From Euprymna scolopes (taxonomy: Eukaryota > Mollusca > Cephalopoda > Sepiida > Sepiolidae), in the NCBI GenBank assembly GCA_024364805.1, contig CM044488.1:26815908-26836487 (forward strand): DNA of 20,580 nucleotides, read 5' to 3'. The stretch's first letter is position 1; each line of letters starts with the position of its first letter. Of the stretch, positions 9,288-16,479 are shown piece by piece. Both the position numbers and the translations under genes were made by a program. The notes under the pieces were generated by a model. It ran no database searches. It saw only the letters and a list, made by a program, of their open reading frames with translations, and was not told the DNA's origin.

Positions 9288-10118
9288 AGCATTTCATCCC
9301 GGCTTTGCTCGGGCTCTATGCATTGTTCATAACTTTATGTGCATATGTATAAATATATATGTGCATATATATAAATATATATTAAAAAGTTTGACTCATG
9401 TCCAGGTAACCTTAATCTTTTCAAGTGTTTACACCCAAAATTCGCGGAGGACTTTGTTAGAATCTGCAAAGGTCAACTCTTTCAACTTTGACCTCTTGGC
9501 TGCCAAATTTTCGCCCACGAAATGATTAAAAAGCTCGCTGCTTGTCTGAATACCCTTTATGTAAATTTCAAATGTTTAGACCCAAAATTGGCTTAATAGT
9601 TTGCTAGAGACTGGAAAGGTAAGATCTTTTGAACTTTCACCCCTTGGCAGCCAAATTGTCGACTAAAAAATCATTTAAAAAAAATCTTGCTCTATGTCTG
9701 AATACACTTTATGTAAAATTACAAATGTTTAAACCAAAAATTGCCTTTGGCTGAGTAATTTGGTAGAGATCGCAGAGGTCAATTTTTTAAACTTTTACCC
9801 CTATTTTGACCCTTTAAGATATAGTGTTTTTTCTCAAATTCAATTATAAAGTTAGATCCATGTCCAAGTAACCTACATCTAAAATTCCACGTAGGTAGAC
9901 TCAAAATTGGCGGAGGAGTGTGGTAGAGTTTTCAAACGTCAAATCCGTGAACTTTGACCCCCTTTACAGCCAAATTTCTTGCCGAAAACTGATTAAAAAG
10001 ATTATCCCAAATCTCAATACCCTTATACCAAATTTCGAATCTGTAGATTGAAAATTTACAGAGTTATTTGGTAGGGAAATGTATACACACACACATACAC
10101 GCACACAATTTTACTTTT
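9286..10118 (-). mobile_element. Helitron-like unit F, inverted
   Basis: Read on the minus strand it ends with GTTATGAACAATGCATAG, a CCCGAGCAAAGCCGGG hairpin, GATGAAATG and CTAG (9286-9289). This is the same 3' terminus as unit A. The interior repeats the roughly 150-bp modules, alternating the ACATAAAGGGTATTCAGA type and the TTACTTGGACATGGATC type. The 5' side (right) shows AAAAGTAAAATTGTGTGCG and a TG-rich lead but lacks the usual TA tract, so the tip is eroded or cut near 10118. Confidence 0.7.
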
Positions 10119-10425
10119 AAGCCCACACTATTGGACCGATCATGATGATGTTCCCTTACCTAGGGATGGTGCACATTATTTCTCAAGACCAGGGTTGGGA
10201 CTTTGCTGTTAGCTTGGGTACCCGCAAAGTTTACTAATAAACATTTAGATAGGAAGTCAATACTAAATCTGGTAATGGAACTCCAAAACTGCTTCTTTGA
10301 GGCTTACGTTTTAAATAAACAATTTTCTAATAAATACATTGTATTTGCTTCATTCTTATAGCAACATAAAGAATCACTTTTTAAATTCGCTCAATTGTTT
10401 CCTGATTCCGATGTTGATTCTGATA
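10119..10425. other. Unassigned, repeat-like spacer
   Basis: No coding signal. 10130-10200 (ACCGATCATGATGATGTTCC, then GGGATGGTGCACATTATT) reads like the conserved 5' region of another Helitron-type or similar repeat, in the same inverted orientation as unit F, but I cannot place it. The left boundary of the next LINE fragment is blurred. Confidence 0.4.
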
Positions 10426-10999
10426 TCCCAAAAGTTAACTCGACAAGCAACAAAATTTCACCCATTCACTGTTGAGGTCGGTTCATGCTGGAAAATCTTC
10501 TACTCTATTAGTTTCTTCCCTTTGACTGCTAGACTTCGGACTTCACTCCCGGCCTCCTGCTTCTCTTACTTTATTAACATGCAGAAATTCGATGGTTGGT
10601 CGGTTGTTCTTGTTTTACGGCATATCAACCCTTTTCAGGTTTTTAATGCCGAATCCAAAGATTTTGAAGAAAAATTTTTTTAATAGAATATATTTGTAGT
10701 TTTCAAGTCGGTTTCTATTTAACCAATAGCTGGGACCCTAACAGGTACTACCACTCCGGGTCAGAGTGGACCTGGGAGCAATGGAAATTAAAGGGTGGCT
10801 CCACACTCCCCAAAGCCCGCAAGTTGGGGGCCTCACCACTGGATATAGTTTAAGGTCATATCCAGGACCGCAGAAATTCGAATGTAGTATAGACAGACAT
10901 CTTGCTGCTCAACACCCTACACTGTGTCCCTGCCAAATAGTAACTCCTTACGCCCAAGTTGCAATATGCCTTGTTTGGGTTGAATAAGAGTAAAATAAA
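10426..10999 (+). mobile_element. LINE 3' fragment, interrupted by a 277-bp insertion
   Basis: The plus strand encodes TRQATKFHPFTVEVG, then ISFFPLTARL and FINMQKF. These match TRQATKSHPFTVEIP, NSFFPRTAGL and CNDMQKF of the intact LINE's C-terminus. After an insertion (10593-10869) it continues through the KHL-equivalent block and the 3' UTR, ending ATGCCTTGTTTGGGTTGAAT and an A-rich tail near 10999. It is a severely 5'-truncated, diverged retrocopy with frame changes and no coding capacity. Confidence 0.85.
10593..10869. mobile_element. 277-bp insertion with 12-bp target duplication and three hairpins
   Basis: GCAGAAATTCGA occurs at 10581-10592 and again, exactly, at 10870-10881. LINE sequence is continuous if one copy and the intervening 277 bases are removed, so this is a clean insertion with a 12-bp target-site duplication. 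The right half has three potential hairpins. The first is CAGGT-CCACTC/GAGTGG-ACCTG (10742-10774), the second CCCCAA/TTGGGG (about 10808-10829), the third CTGGATAT/ATATCCAG (10839-10865). A T7 run lies mid-element. There is no A-tail at either end and no ORF of note. It may be a small structured retroposon or a DNA element; I do not recognise the family. Confidence 0.75.
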
Positions 11000-11059
11000 T
11001 GTTCACCAAGTCGTAGTCCTGAATTCTCCAACTGTCTTTGCTTTATCGCAGCTTAACCC

Positions 11060-11200
11060 ACAAAAGCAACAACATTCAGAAGGTAAGTCAACAACACACT
11101 ATAAACATACACATACAATAACAGACTATAAACATACACATGCACGCAGACTTATACACACACGTCCTCAACCCCTAACCCTTACACTATAATTAAACAT
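11060..11200. repeat. CA-rich stretch with a 27-bp direct duplication
   Basis: ACTATAAACATACACAT occurs at 11098-11114 and 11125-11141, a 27-bp period, inside an A/C-rich stretch that ends in CCCTAACCCTTACAC. It looks like a degenerate simple repeat. Confidence 0.6.
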
Positions 11201-11204
11201 GTCC

Positions 11205-11640
11205 AACCACCAATCAGTTAGAGATTATCTGATAGCTGATTGAATGAAATTATCTTCAACAAAGCCATACGATACTGCGAAACAGCATTAAAAACAGCTG
11301 GTTCACAGTAAAATTAACATACACGCTAGCAGACCACAAAATCTAAGTAGAAATCGAAATATAATTTGGTCTGAGAGAAAAAAAGCATATGGAGAATATT
11401 TTTCAACGAACAAATACTCCTTAACAAAATATTTAACGAGAACAATATTGAACAGACAACATACAACGACCAATAATAAAACGTCCCAAACACAAAACTG
11501 CTAAGACTTGTAACAGAGCAAAACAAATCCTGGGTGTTCATAAAAAAGAAATGCTGACGAAATAATTGTAGTGCAACATTGGAGTGCAACAAGCCATTAG
11601 AAAGAAAGAAAACATAAGGAGTATGCATCTAAGTAAGAGA
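11205..11640 (+). pseudogene. Broken coding-like block, possibly a Penelope-type retroelement remnant
   Basis: Pieces of plus-strand translation such as AIRYCETALKTAG, RNRNIIW and LNKIFNENNIE fall in an order that reminds me of a segment found in large invertebrate retroelement ORFs of Penelope-like type (YNxAL, RxIIWFNPPFS, HKIFNxNxIK blocks). Matches are short, in different frames and from memory only. No open frame of useful length remains, and a chance resemblance in A-rich DNA cannot be excluded. Confidence 0.3.
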
Positions 11641-11939
11641 GCGCATTTAAAAACAAACGTCTGTAAAGGAACAGATCATAACTGAGGAGATAGAAATTTA
11701 TTACATATCACATTTATCACATATTATTCACGCTGTTTTTATGAAACACGTGTTTACATAACTGAACATTTTTATGACTGAAAATAACATTTATATTCTT
11801 ATCTCTGGTTTAAAAATATTTTATAAAGTTTTTGTTTTGTTTTGTTTTTGTCTTTTTAAGTTTTGCTTTTACAAAACTCTATTCATAATTTAGCACTTGC
11901 TTCCTGGTAACTCTTATATTCTTTCCGTGCTTTGATTCT
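11641..11939. other. AT-rich spacer
   Basis: About 300 bases of AT-rich DNA with TTTTG runs (11832-11856). Nothing recognisable as a gene, promoter or element. Confidence 0.5.
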
Positions 11940-12125
11940 GAAACAAAAGATAAAACTTAGCAACTGTTTTCTTTTCACGAAAATAAAATAAAAAGTCGCT
12001 TACTAAGGTGAAAAGCATTGTTTAAACTAACACAAGAAAATTGATTATTATCGTTTAACTTCTGTTTTCTTTGAAATTTAAATAAAACAATCGACTGTTT
12101 TCGTTTTACTATAACAAAATAGAAA
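11940..12125. repeat. Degenerate short tandem repeat, left block
   Basis: A loose unit of about 33-51 bp (TCG-TTANTAA-T-AA--NTGTTTTC) recurs: CTGTTTTC at 11964, 12062 and 12095, and GCATTGTTT at 12015, each preceded by TCG or CTTA-type bases. The same kind of unit fills 16480-17165. Confidence 0.4.
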
Positions 12126-12289
12126 AGGGATCCAGCAGGTAATATCTTAATTTTTATCAACAGATAATGACTTACTAACATTTAAAGACTTTTCAAACGT
12201 ATTGCATGTCTGGTATTCTGCACAACTACTTGTCCAGCACCCCCTCACTCATCCACCCTAACTGAAACTTTTAAATAAAATAAAATGAA

Positions 12290-15199
12290 ATGACAGCTCA
12301 AGCAAAAGTTACGTTTAAACCAGGACCAAACTCAAAGAAAACCAACCTGCCTCCTCCCTTGAGGCTTGCATTTACTAATATCCGCGGGCTTAGAACTAAC
12401 TTAGATGATGTTGAGTCATTTCTCCTTGTAAACACCCCGGATATCTTAGCATTAAGTGAAACTAACCTTCACTCCTCCATACCCTCTAACCACTTTAACA
12501 TGCCTGGTTATCTCCCACTCTACCGTAAGGACTCGGACAGACATATGCATGGACTTGGAGTCTATATTCGAAACACCCTCCCCCTAACTAGAGAAATAAA
12601 ACTAGAATCAGAGGGCCAGGCCTTTATGTGCTTCAGACTAAATATGCAACACAATATTAGCTACTTATATTTTCTCTACCGCTCTCCCTCAAACCAAGAC
12701 TGTACCCTAATAAACAAAGTCTCAGACAGCATAGATATAGCACTCTCCCTCGATACTAGCGCACAAATACATGTATTTGGTGACTTCAATGTCCACCACA
12801 GTAACTGGCTAGGATTCTCAAATCACACAGACGTAGCTGGTAGCGCCACATATAGCTTCTCTATATCTCATTCCCTATCTCAGATGGTTACATTTCCGAC
12901 ACGTTTCCCAGACCAGCACGATCAACATGCCTCACTTCTAGATCTCTTTCTGACAACAGTTCCCAATGACTGTACAACAAATGCCCATAGCCCACTCGGG
13001 AATGCTGATCACGCTGTGATAATGGTAGAAATCAGCCTAAATTCTCGCCCTAAAACTGAAGACCCACTACTCAAAACAACGAGGTATTACAAAAAGGCTG
13101 ATTGGGAAGCCATCAGGGAGCTCATCAGAGATGCCCCATGGCAAAATATCTTTACTCTTCCAGCGGAACAGTGTGCAAATGAGACAACTGAATGGTTCAA
13201 AACTGCTATTGAAGCACATGTTCCCGCACGGAAATACTATAGCAAGCCCCACTCCCCCCAATGGTTTACTTCTGCTTGTGCAGCTGCCATTTGTCAAAGG
13301 CAGCATGCGTTCCGCAGATTCAACCGACATAAGTCCAGCTCAAATAAACAGAAGTTTATAGAAGCTAGAAATAATTGTAAGAGAGTGATAGACACAGCTA
13401 AGTCAGATTACTCTGAAACCACCAGAAAGCGCATCGAAGCACAGAAATTAGGAACCCGGGATTTTTGGAAAATCTACAACAGCGTAGTTAATAATGGACA
13501 GTCAATTATTCCCCCACTAACAAACAATCATGAGGTTGCTTGCACGGCAACTGACAAGGCTAATCTGCTTGCCAGTCGGTTTGCCTCAAACTCCACACTG
13601 AACTCGGTACACCACTCACTCCCTGATTTTCCTCTGCGAACAGACGCCACACTTGACGACTTGAAAATCACCCCTTCTCAGGTACATGCTATTATAAAAA
13701 ACCTAGACACCTCTAAAGCATGTGGACCAGATCTCATCCCGGCTGTGCTATTAAAAAAATGCTCTGCTGAGGTTGCTCCAGTTCTGTCCAAACTTTACAA
13801 TAAATGCCTTAACGAATCTTGTTTTCCCGACTGCTGGAAAACCGCCTCTGTGGTACCAGTCTTCAAGAATTCTGGTGAAAGAACTGACCCACTAAATTAT
13901 CGCCCCATTAGCCTCCTCCCGCTTTTCGCCAAAATATTTGAGTCCTTAGTTAATAAAGCCCTAGTCCAGCACCTAACAGCTGCTAAACTCTTGACTGACA
14001 AACAATATGGATTCAGGCAAGCCCGTTCAACAGCAGATATCTTAACTGTAGTTTCTGAACGTATATACCGTTCATTGGATAAAACAGGGGAGGGTAGAGC
14101 GGTGGCCCTTGATATATCTAAGGCTTTTGACAGGGTATGGCACGATGGTCTTCTAAGGAAAATTAGATCATATGGAATCACTGGAAGAATTCATAACGTA
14201 ATTAAATCCTTCTTAAGTAATAGAAAAATCAAAGTTGTCCTCGACGGACGTACATCCAAACAATATGACATAAATGCGGGAGTGCCTCAGGGGTCTATCC
14301 TTGGACCTCTATTGTTCCTGATATTCATAAACGACCTCCCTGATAATATTGTTTCGGAGATGGGTATATTTGCCGATGACACCACTCTCTATAACAGATA
14401 TGAGGGGAAAACAAATGAACACATATCCAAGAAAATGGCAGAAACACTAGAGGATGACCTCCAATCCGTAGTGGAATGGGGACAAAAATGGTTGGTCTCA
14501 TTCAATGCTGCTAAGACTAAGCTTGTTTCCTTCAATAACTACAAGAAACCTTCTCTACCACCAATAGCAATGGCCAAGAACACATTGCCTGAAAGTACTT
14601 CTTTTAAACTCCTCGGCCTAACGTTTACAGGGAATATGAACTGGAATAGATACATTGAGAGCATTGCCAAGGCTGCTGCAAGGAAGGTTGGCTCCCTCTA
14701 CCGTGCTAGAAAACTACTTACGCCTGCCAGTATCCTATACCTCTATAAGGCAACCATTCGCCCATGTATGGAGTACTGTTGTCACATCTGGGCTGGTGCA
14801 TCTGCTGCTTGTCTCTCGCTCCTGGACAGGGTTCAAAAAAGAGTCGCAAACCTGATAGGTCCTGAACTGTCATCTGGGCTTCAACCTCTGTCCCATCGAC
14901 GAGATGTTGCATCCCTCTGCCTGTTCTACAAATACTTTAATGGTGAATGCTCTGACGAACTGCAAACACTTGTACCTCCCCGACGTAACTACCCCCGACA
15001 AACCCGACAAGCTACTAAGTCTCATCCCTTTACAGTGGAGATCCCTAGGTGCAAGAAAGCCTTTTACTCCAATAGTTTCTTCCCCAGAACTGCGGGTCTT
15101 TGGAACTCCCTTCCGGGATTCTGCTTTCCCAACTGCAATGATATGCAGAAGTTCAAGTGTAATGTTAACAAACATCTTTCTACTCTTCTCCCTTCATAA
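12290..15199 (+). CDS. LINE endonuclease / reverse transcriptase polyprotein
   Basis: A 969-residue open frame. Its product would nick target DNA and copy the element's RNA at the nick. Residues about 25-245 form an apurinic-type endonuclease: N30 in FTNIRG, E57 in LSETNL, GDFN with D165 and N167, and D240-H241 in GNADHAVI (often SDH in the family). Residues about 470-770 form the reverse transcriptase: RPISLLPLFAKIFE; GFRQARST; motif A LDISKAFD (D608); motif B GVPQGSILGP (about 664-673); motif C FADD (D696, D697); then LGLTFTGNMNW. The C-terminus holds HRRDVASLCLFYKYFNG and SFFPRTAGLWNSLP blocks. All visible catalytic residues are present with no stop, so it may be recently active. The Met chosen lies just before the endonuclease; upstream ATGAAATGA (12285-12293) makes a two-codon frame whose stop overlaps this start. 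Clade (jockey, CR1, L2 or relative) is not settled. It has no ORF1 neighbour and is not a host gene. Confidence 0.93.
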   Translation: MTAQAKVTFKPGPNSKKTNLPPPLRLAFTNIRGLRTNLDDVESFLLVNTPDILALSETNLHSSIPSNHFNMPGYLPLYRKDSDRHMHGLGVYIRNTLPLTREIKLESEGQAFMCFRLNMQHNISYLYFLYRSPSNQDCTLINKVSDSIDIALSLDTSAQIHVFGDFNVHHSNWLGFSNHTDVAGSATYSFSISHSLSQMVTFPTRFPDQHDQHASLLDLFLTTVPNDCTTNAHSPLGNADHAVIMVEISLNSRPKTEDPLLKTTRYYKKADWEAIRELIRDAPWQNIFTLPAEQCANETTEWFKTAIEAHVPARKYYSKPHSPQWFTSACAAAICQRQHAFRRFNRHKSSSNKQKFIEARNNCKRVIDTAKSDYSETTRKRIEAQKLGTRDFWKIYNSVVNNGQSIIPPLTNNHEVACTATDKANLLASRFASNSTLNSVHHSLPDFPLRTDATLDDLKITPSQVHAIIKNLDTSKACGPDLIPAVLLKKCSAEVAPVLSKLYNKCLNESCFPDCWKTASVVPVFKNSGERTDPLNYRPISLLPLFAKIFESLVNKALVQHLTAAKLLTDKQYGFRQARSTADILTVVSERIYRSLDKTGEGRAVALDISKAFDRVWHDGLLRKIRSYGITGRIHNVIKSFLSNRKIKVVLDGRTSKQYDINAGVPQGSILGPLLFLIFINDLPDNIVSEMGIFADDTTLYNRYEGKTNEHISKKMAETLEDDLQSVVEWGQKWLVSFNAAKTKLVSFNNYKKPSLPPIAMAKNTLPESTSFKLLGLTFTGNMNWNRYIESIAKAAARKVGSLYRARKLLTPASILYLYKATIRPCMEYCCHIWAGASAACLSLLDRVQKRVANLIGPELSSGLQPLSHRRDVASLCLFYKYFNGECSDELQTLVPPRRNYPRQTRQATKSHPFTVEIPRCKKAFYSNSFFPRTAGLWNSLPGFCFPNCNDMQKFKCNVNKHLSTLLPS

Positions 15200-15304
15200 T
15201 GACCCCGCTAATTAATTCCCTAATAGTAGCCCCCTGCTTCAAAGTGGCACTGTGCCTTGTTTGGGGTGAAAATTGAATAAAAAAATAAAAATAAAAAAAA
15301 AAAA
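15200..15304 (+). terminator. LINE 3' UTR, polyadenylation signal and A-rich tail
   Basis: A short 3' UTR of about 75 bases, including CACTGTGCCTTGTTTGGGGT just before the tail, then AATAAA (15276-15281) and A-rich repeats. The CCTTGTTTGGG block recurs at the 3' ends of both older copies in this window, so it is probably the part of the RNA recognised by the element's own reverse transcriptase (inference). Confidence 0.75.
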
Positions 15305-15330
15305 CGAATGCTTTTTTTTTATAAAATCAA

Positions 15331-15524
15331 CAGCAATAAAGACAAATTTACTTTGCCTCCTCATAGGGGAGAAGTTAGACACCAAACTCGTTTTTAATGT
15401 GGATAAGGGAACAAAATTTAAAAATAATCTCAGTCGTGATAGATTTCTCCTCCAACCGAGAACAAAAAATTGAAGCGTAGCAACAGAACAAATACTACAC
15501 TTTGATCTTAGCCCGAAAAAAAAG
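15331..15524 (-). mobile_element. SINE-like element with U2 snRNA-like head, copy 2
   Basis: On the minus strand the head reads GGCTAAGATCAAAGTGTAGT, identical over 20 bases to the U2 snRNA 5' region as I remember it, then ATTTGTTCTGTT against ATCTGTTCTTAT in U2. The body then follows copy 1 (4121-4356) rather than U2: GGAGGAGAAATC, CCACATTAAAAACGAG, GGTGTCTAACT, GGAGGCAAAGTAAA. It lies less than 30 bases beyond the LINE tail, in opposite orientation. Copy 2 is shorter than copy 1 because a central part is missing. Confidence 0.65.
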
Positions 15525-15687
15525 GTTATATCCACCTATTCAGCCCGCAAACTTAAGACGCCGGAAGAGGACTCGGTTTACATAAATATAGAATGGAAGT
15601 TAATATACATGAAACGAAAAACGAAGCCATATAAATCCACTTCTTGTTTTATCATGAAATAATTAACAAATAATACACTTTTATTTT

Positions 15688-15810
15688 TTACATTTCTATA
15701 AATATTTGTTTTAATATTTAAACTATATTCATATGAAAATATTTTATTTCATAGTTTACATTTCTATAAATAATTTTCAAACTATTTTAAATATATTCAT
15801 ATAGAAATAA
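15688..15810. repeat. Imperfect 67-bp direct duplication
   Basis: TTTACATTTCTATAAATA starts at 15688 and again at 15755, each followed by a TATTCATAT-GAAATA end. The duplication overlaps the inner part of the left inverted arm. The right arm has one counterpart. Confidence 0.6.
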
Positions 15811-15869
15811 TAAAAAACATTCATTAATTTTATCACATTCCATTTATTTATTTTAAGAAGCTTTTTTAG

Positions 15870-16105
15870 ACAAATGTTTTAAATAAGTTTTTTTATAATA
15901 CAAGACGTGTTAATAAAACATTTTCATACAAATGTTTTAAATAAGTTTTTACAATACACGACGTGTTAATAAAACACTTTCATACAAATGTTTTAAATAA
16001 GTTTAAACAAGACGTGTTAATAAAACACTTTCTTACAAATGTTTTACATAAGTTTTTTTTATAATACAAAACGTGTTAATAAAACACTTACATACACATT
16101 TTATG
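15870..16105. repeat. Tandem array, 51-59-bp unit, about 4.2 copies
   Basis: Units start at 15870, 15928, 15984, 16035 and 16094 (partial). Each carries ACAAATGTTTTAAATAAGTT, an A/T spacer of variable length, then ACGTGTTAATAAAACA. Length differences lie in the T/A spacer. The array sits in the centre of the inverted-repeat element. Confidence 0.85.
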
Positions 16106-16479
16106 ACAAAATTATGTGATAAAACTTGTGAAAGACATTATTATATTATTTCAAAAAGACAAAATTTATAAAAATGTTTGTAAATAAAAATGCTCACTAG
16201 TTTTTGTAATAACTCAAGTGTAAAAACAAAAAAGCTACTTATAGAAATTTTGTAAAAAATGAAAGTTATTTTTTAAAAAAATTATTGTTTCATGATAGCA
16301 TAAGAAATGTTAAAACTAAAAATTTTTTTTAAATAAATTATTTCCATATGGTTTTGTATTTCGTTTCATGTTTACTGATTTCCATTCCATATTTAAGAAA
16401 ACCGATTCCACTTCCAGCATCTTAACTTTGCAGACTGAATTTTTGGGCATAACTAACATATCAAACAAGCATAGTATTG

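Larger units (their letters stand above)
12285..15304 (+). mobile_element. LINE (non-LTR retrotransposon), jockey/CR1-like, best-preserved copy
   Basis: One uninterrupted endonuclease plus reverse transcriptase ORF (12290-15199), a short 3' UTR, an AATAAA at 15276-15281 and an A-rich tail of AATAAAA units to 15304. Two older 3' copies lie in the same window (1495-3022 minus, 10426-10999 plus). No ORF1/gag-like frame is visible upstream, so the copy may be 5'-truncated just before the ORF, or the family may have a single ORF. The 5' boundary is not identifiable, and I found no convincing target duplication between the sequence after the tail and the upstream DNA. Confidence 0.9.
15538..16440. 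mobile_element. Element with long terminal inverted repeats enclosing a tandem array (foldback-like)
   Basis: The 95 bases at 15538-15632 align without gaps to the reverse complement of 16346-16440 at about 82 percent identity by my hand count (17 mismatches). Shared blocks include ACATGAAACGAAA, TAAATAT-GAATGGAA and TCGGTTT. Similarity continues inward with indels (TATCATGAAA, ATTTTTTACA, TTTCTATAA) to about 15713 and 16225, giving arms of roughly 180-215 bp. The middle holds a 67-bp imperfect duplication and a 51-59-bp tandem array. No transposase is encoded, so it would be non-autonomous. Target duplication and exact tips are not resolved. Confidence 0.75.

Noticed and set aside
9211-9525. 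Open frame with a long CV repeat
   Set aside because: Translation of the (GT)n microsatellite running into inverted unit F; no coding signal.
11080-11088. Splice donor-like AAGGTAAGT
   Set aside because: A good consensus match, but it lies just after a dead LINE fragment with no exon on its left and no acceptor or coding sequence on its right.
13067-13330. Open frames on other frames inside the LINE ORF (13067-13330, 13897-14181, 14870-15175 and others)
   Set aside because: Shadows of the 969-residue LINE frame; none has independent features.
15490-15513. Functional U2 snRNA gene
   Set aside because: Only about the first 45 bases resemble U2; the Sm site and 3' domains are absent, and the rest matches the other SINE-like copy.
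15870-16105. CRISPR-like array
   Set aside because: The repeats are long, AT-rich and directly tandem, without unique spacers, inside a eukaryotic inverted-repeat element.
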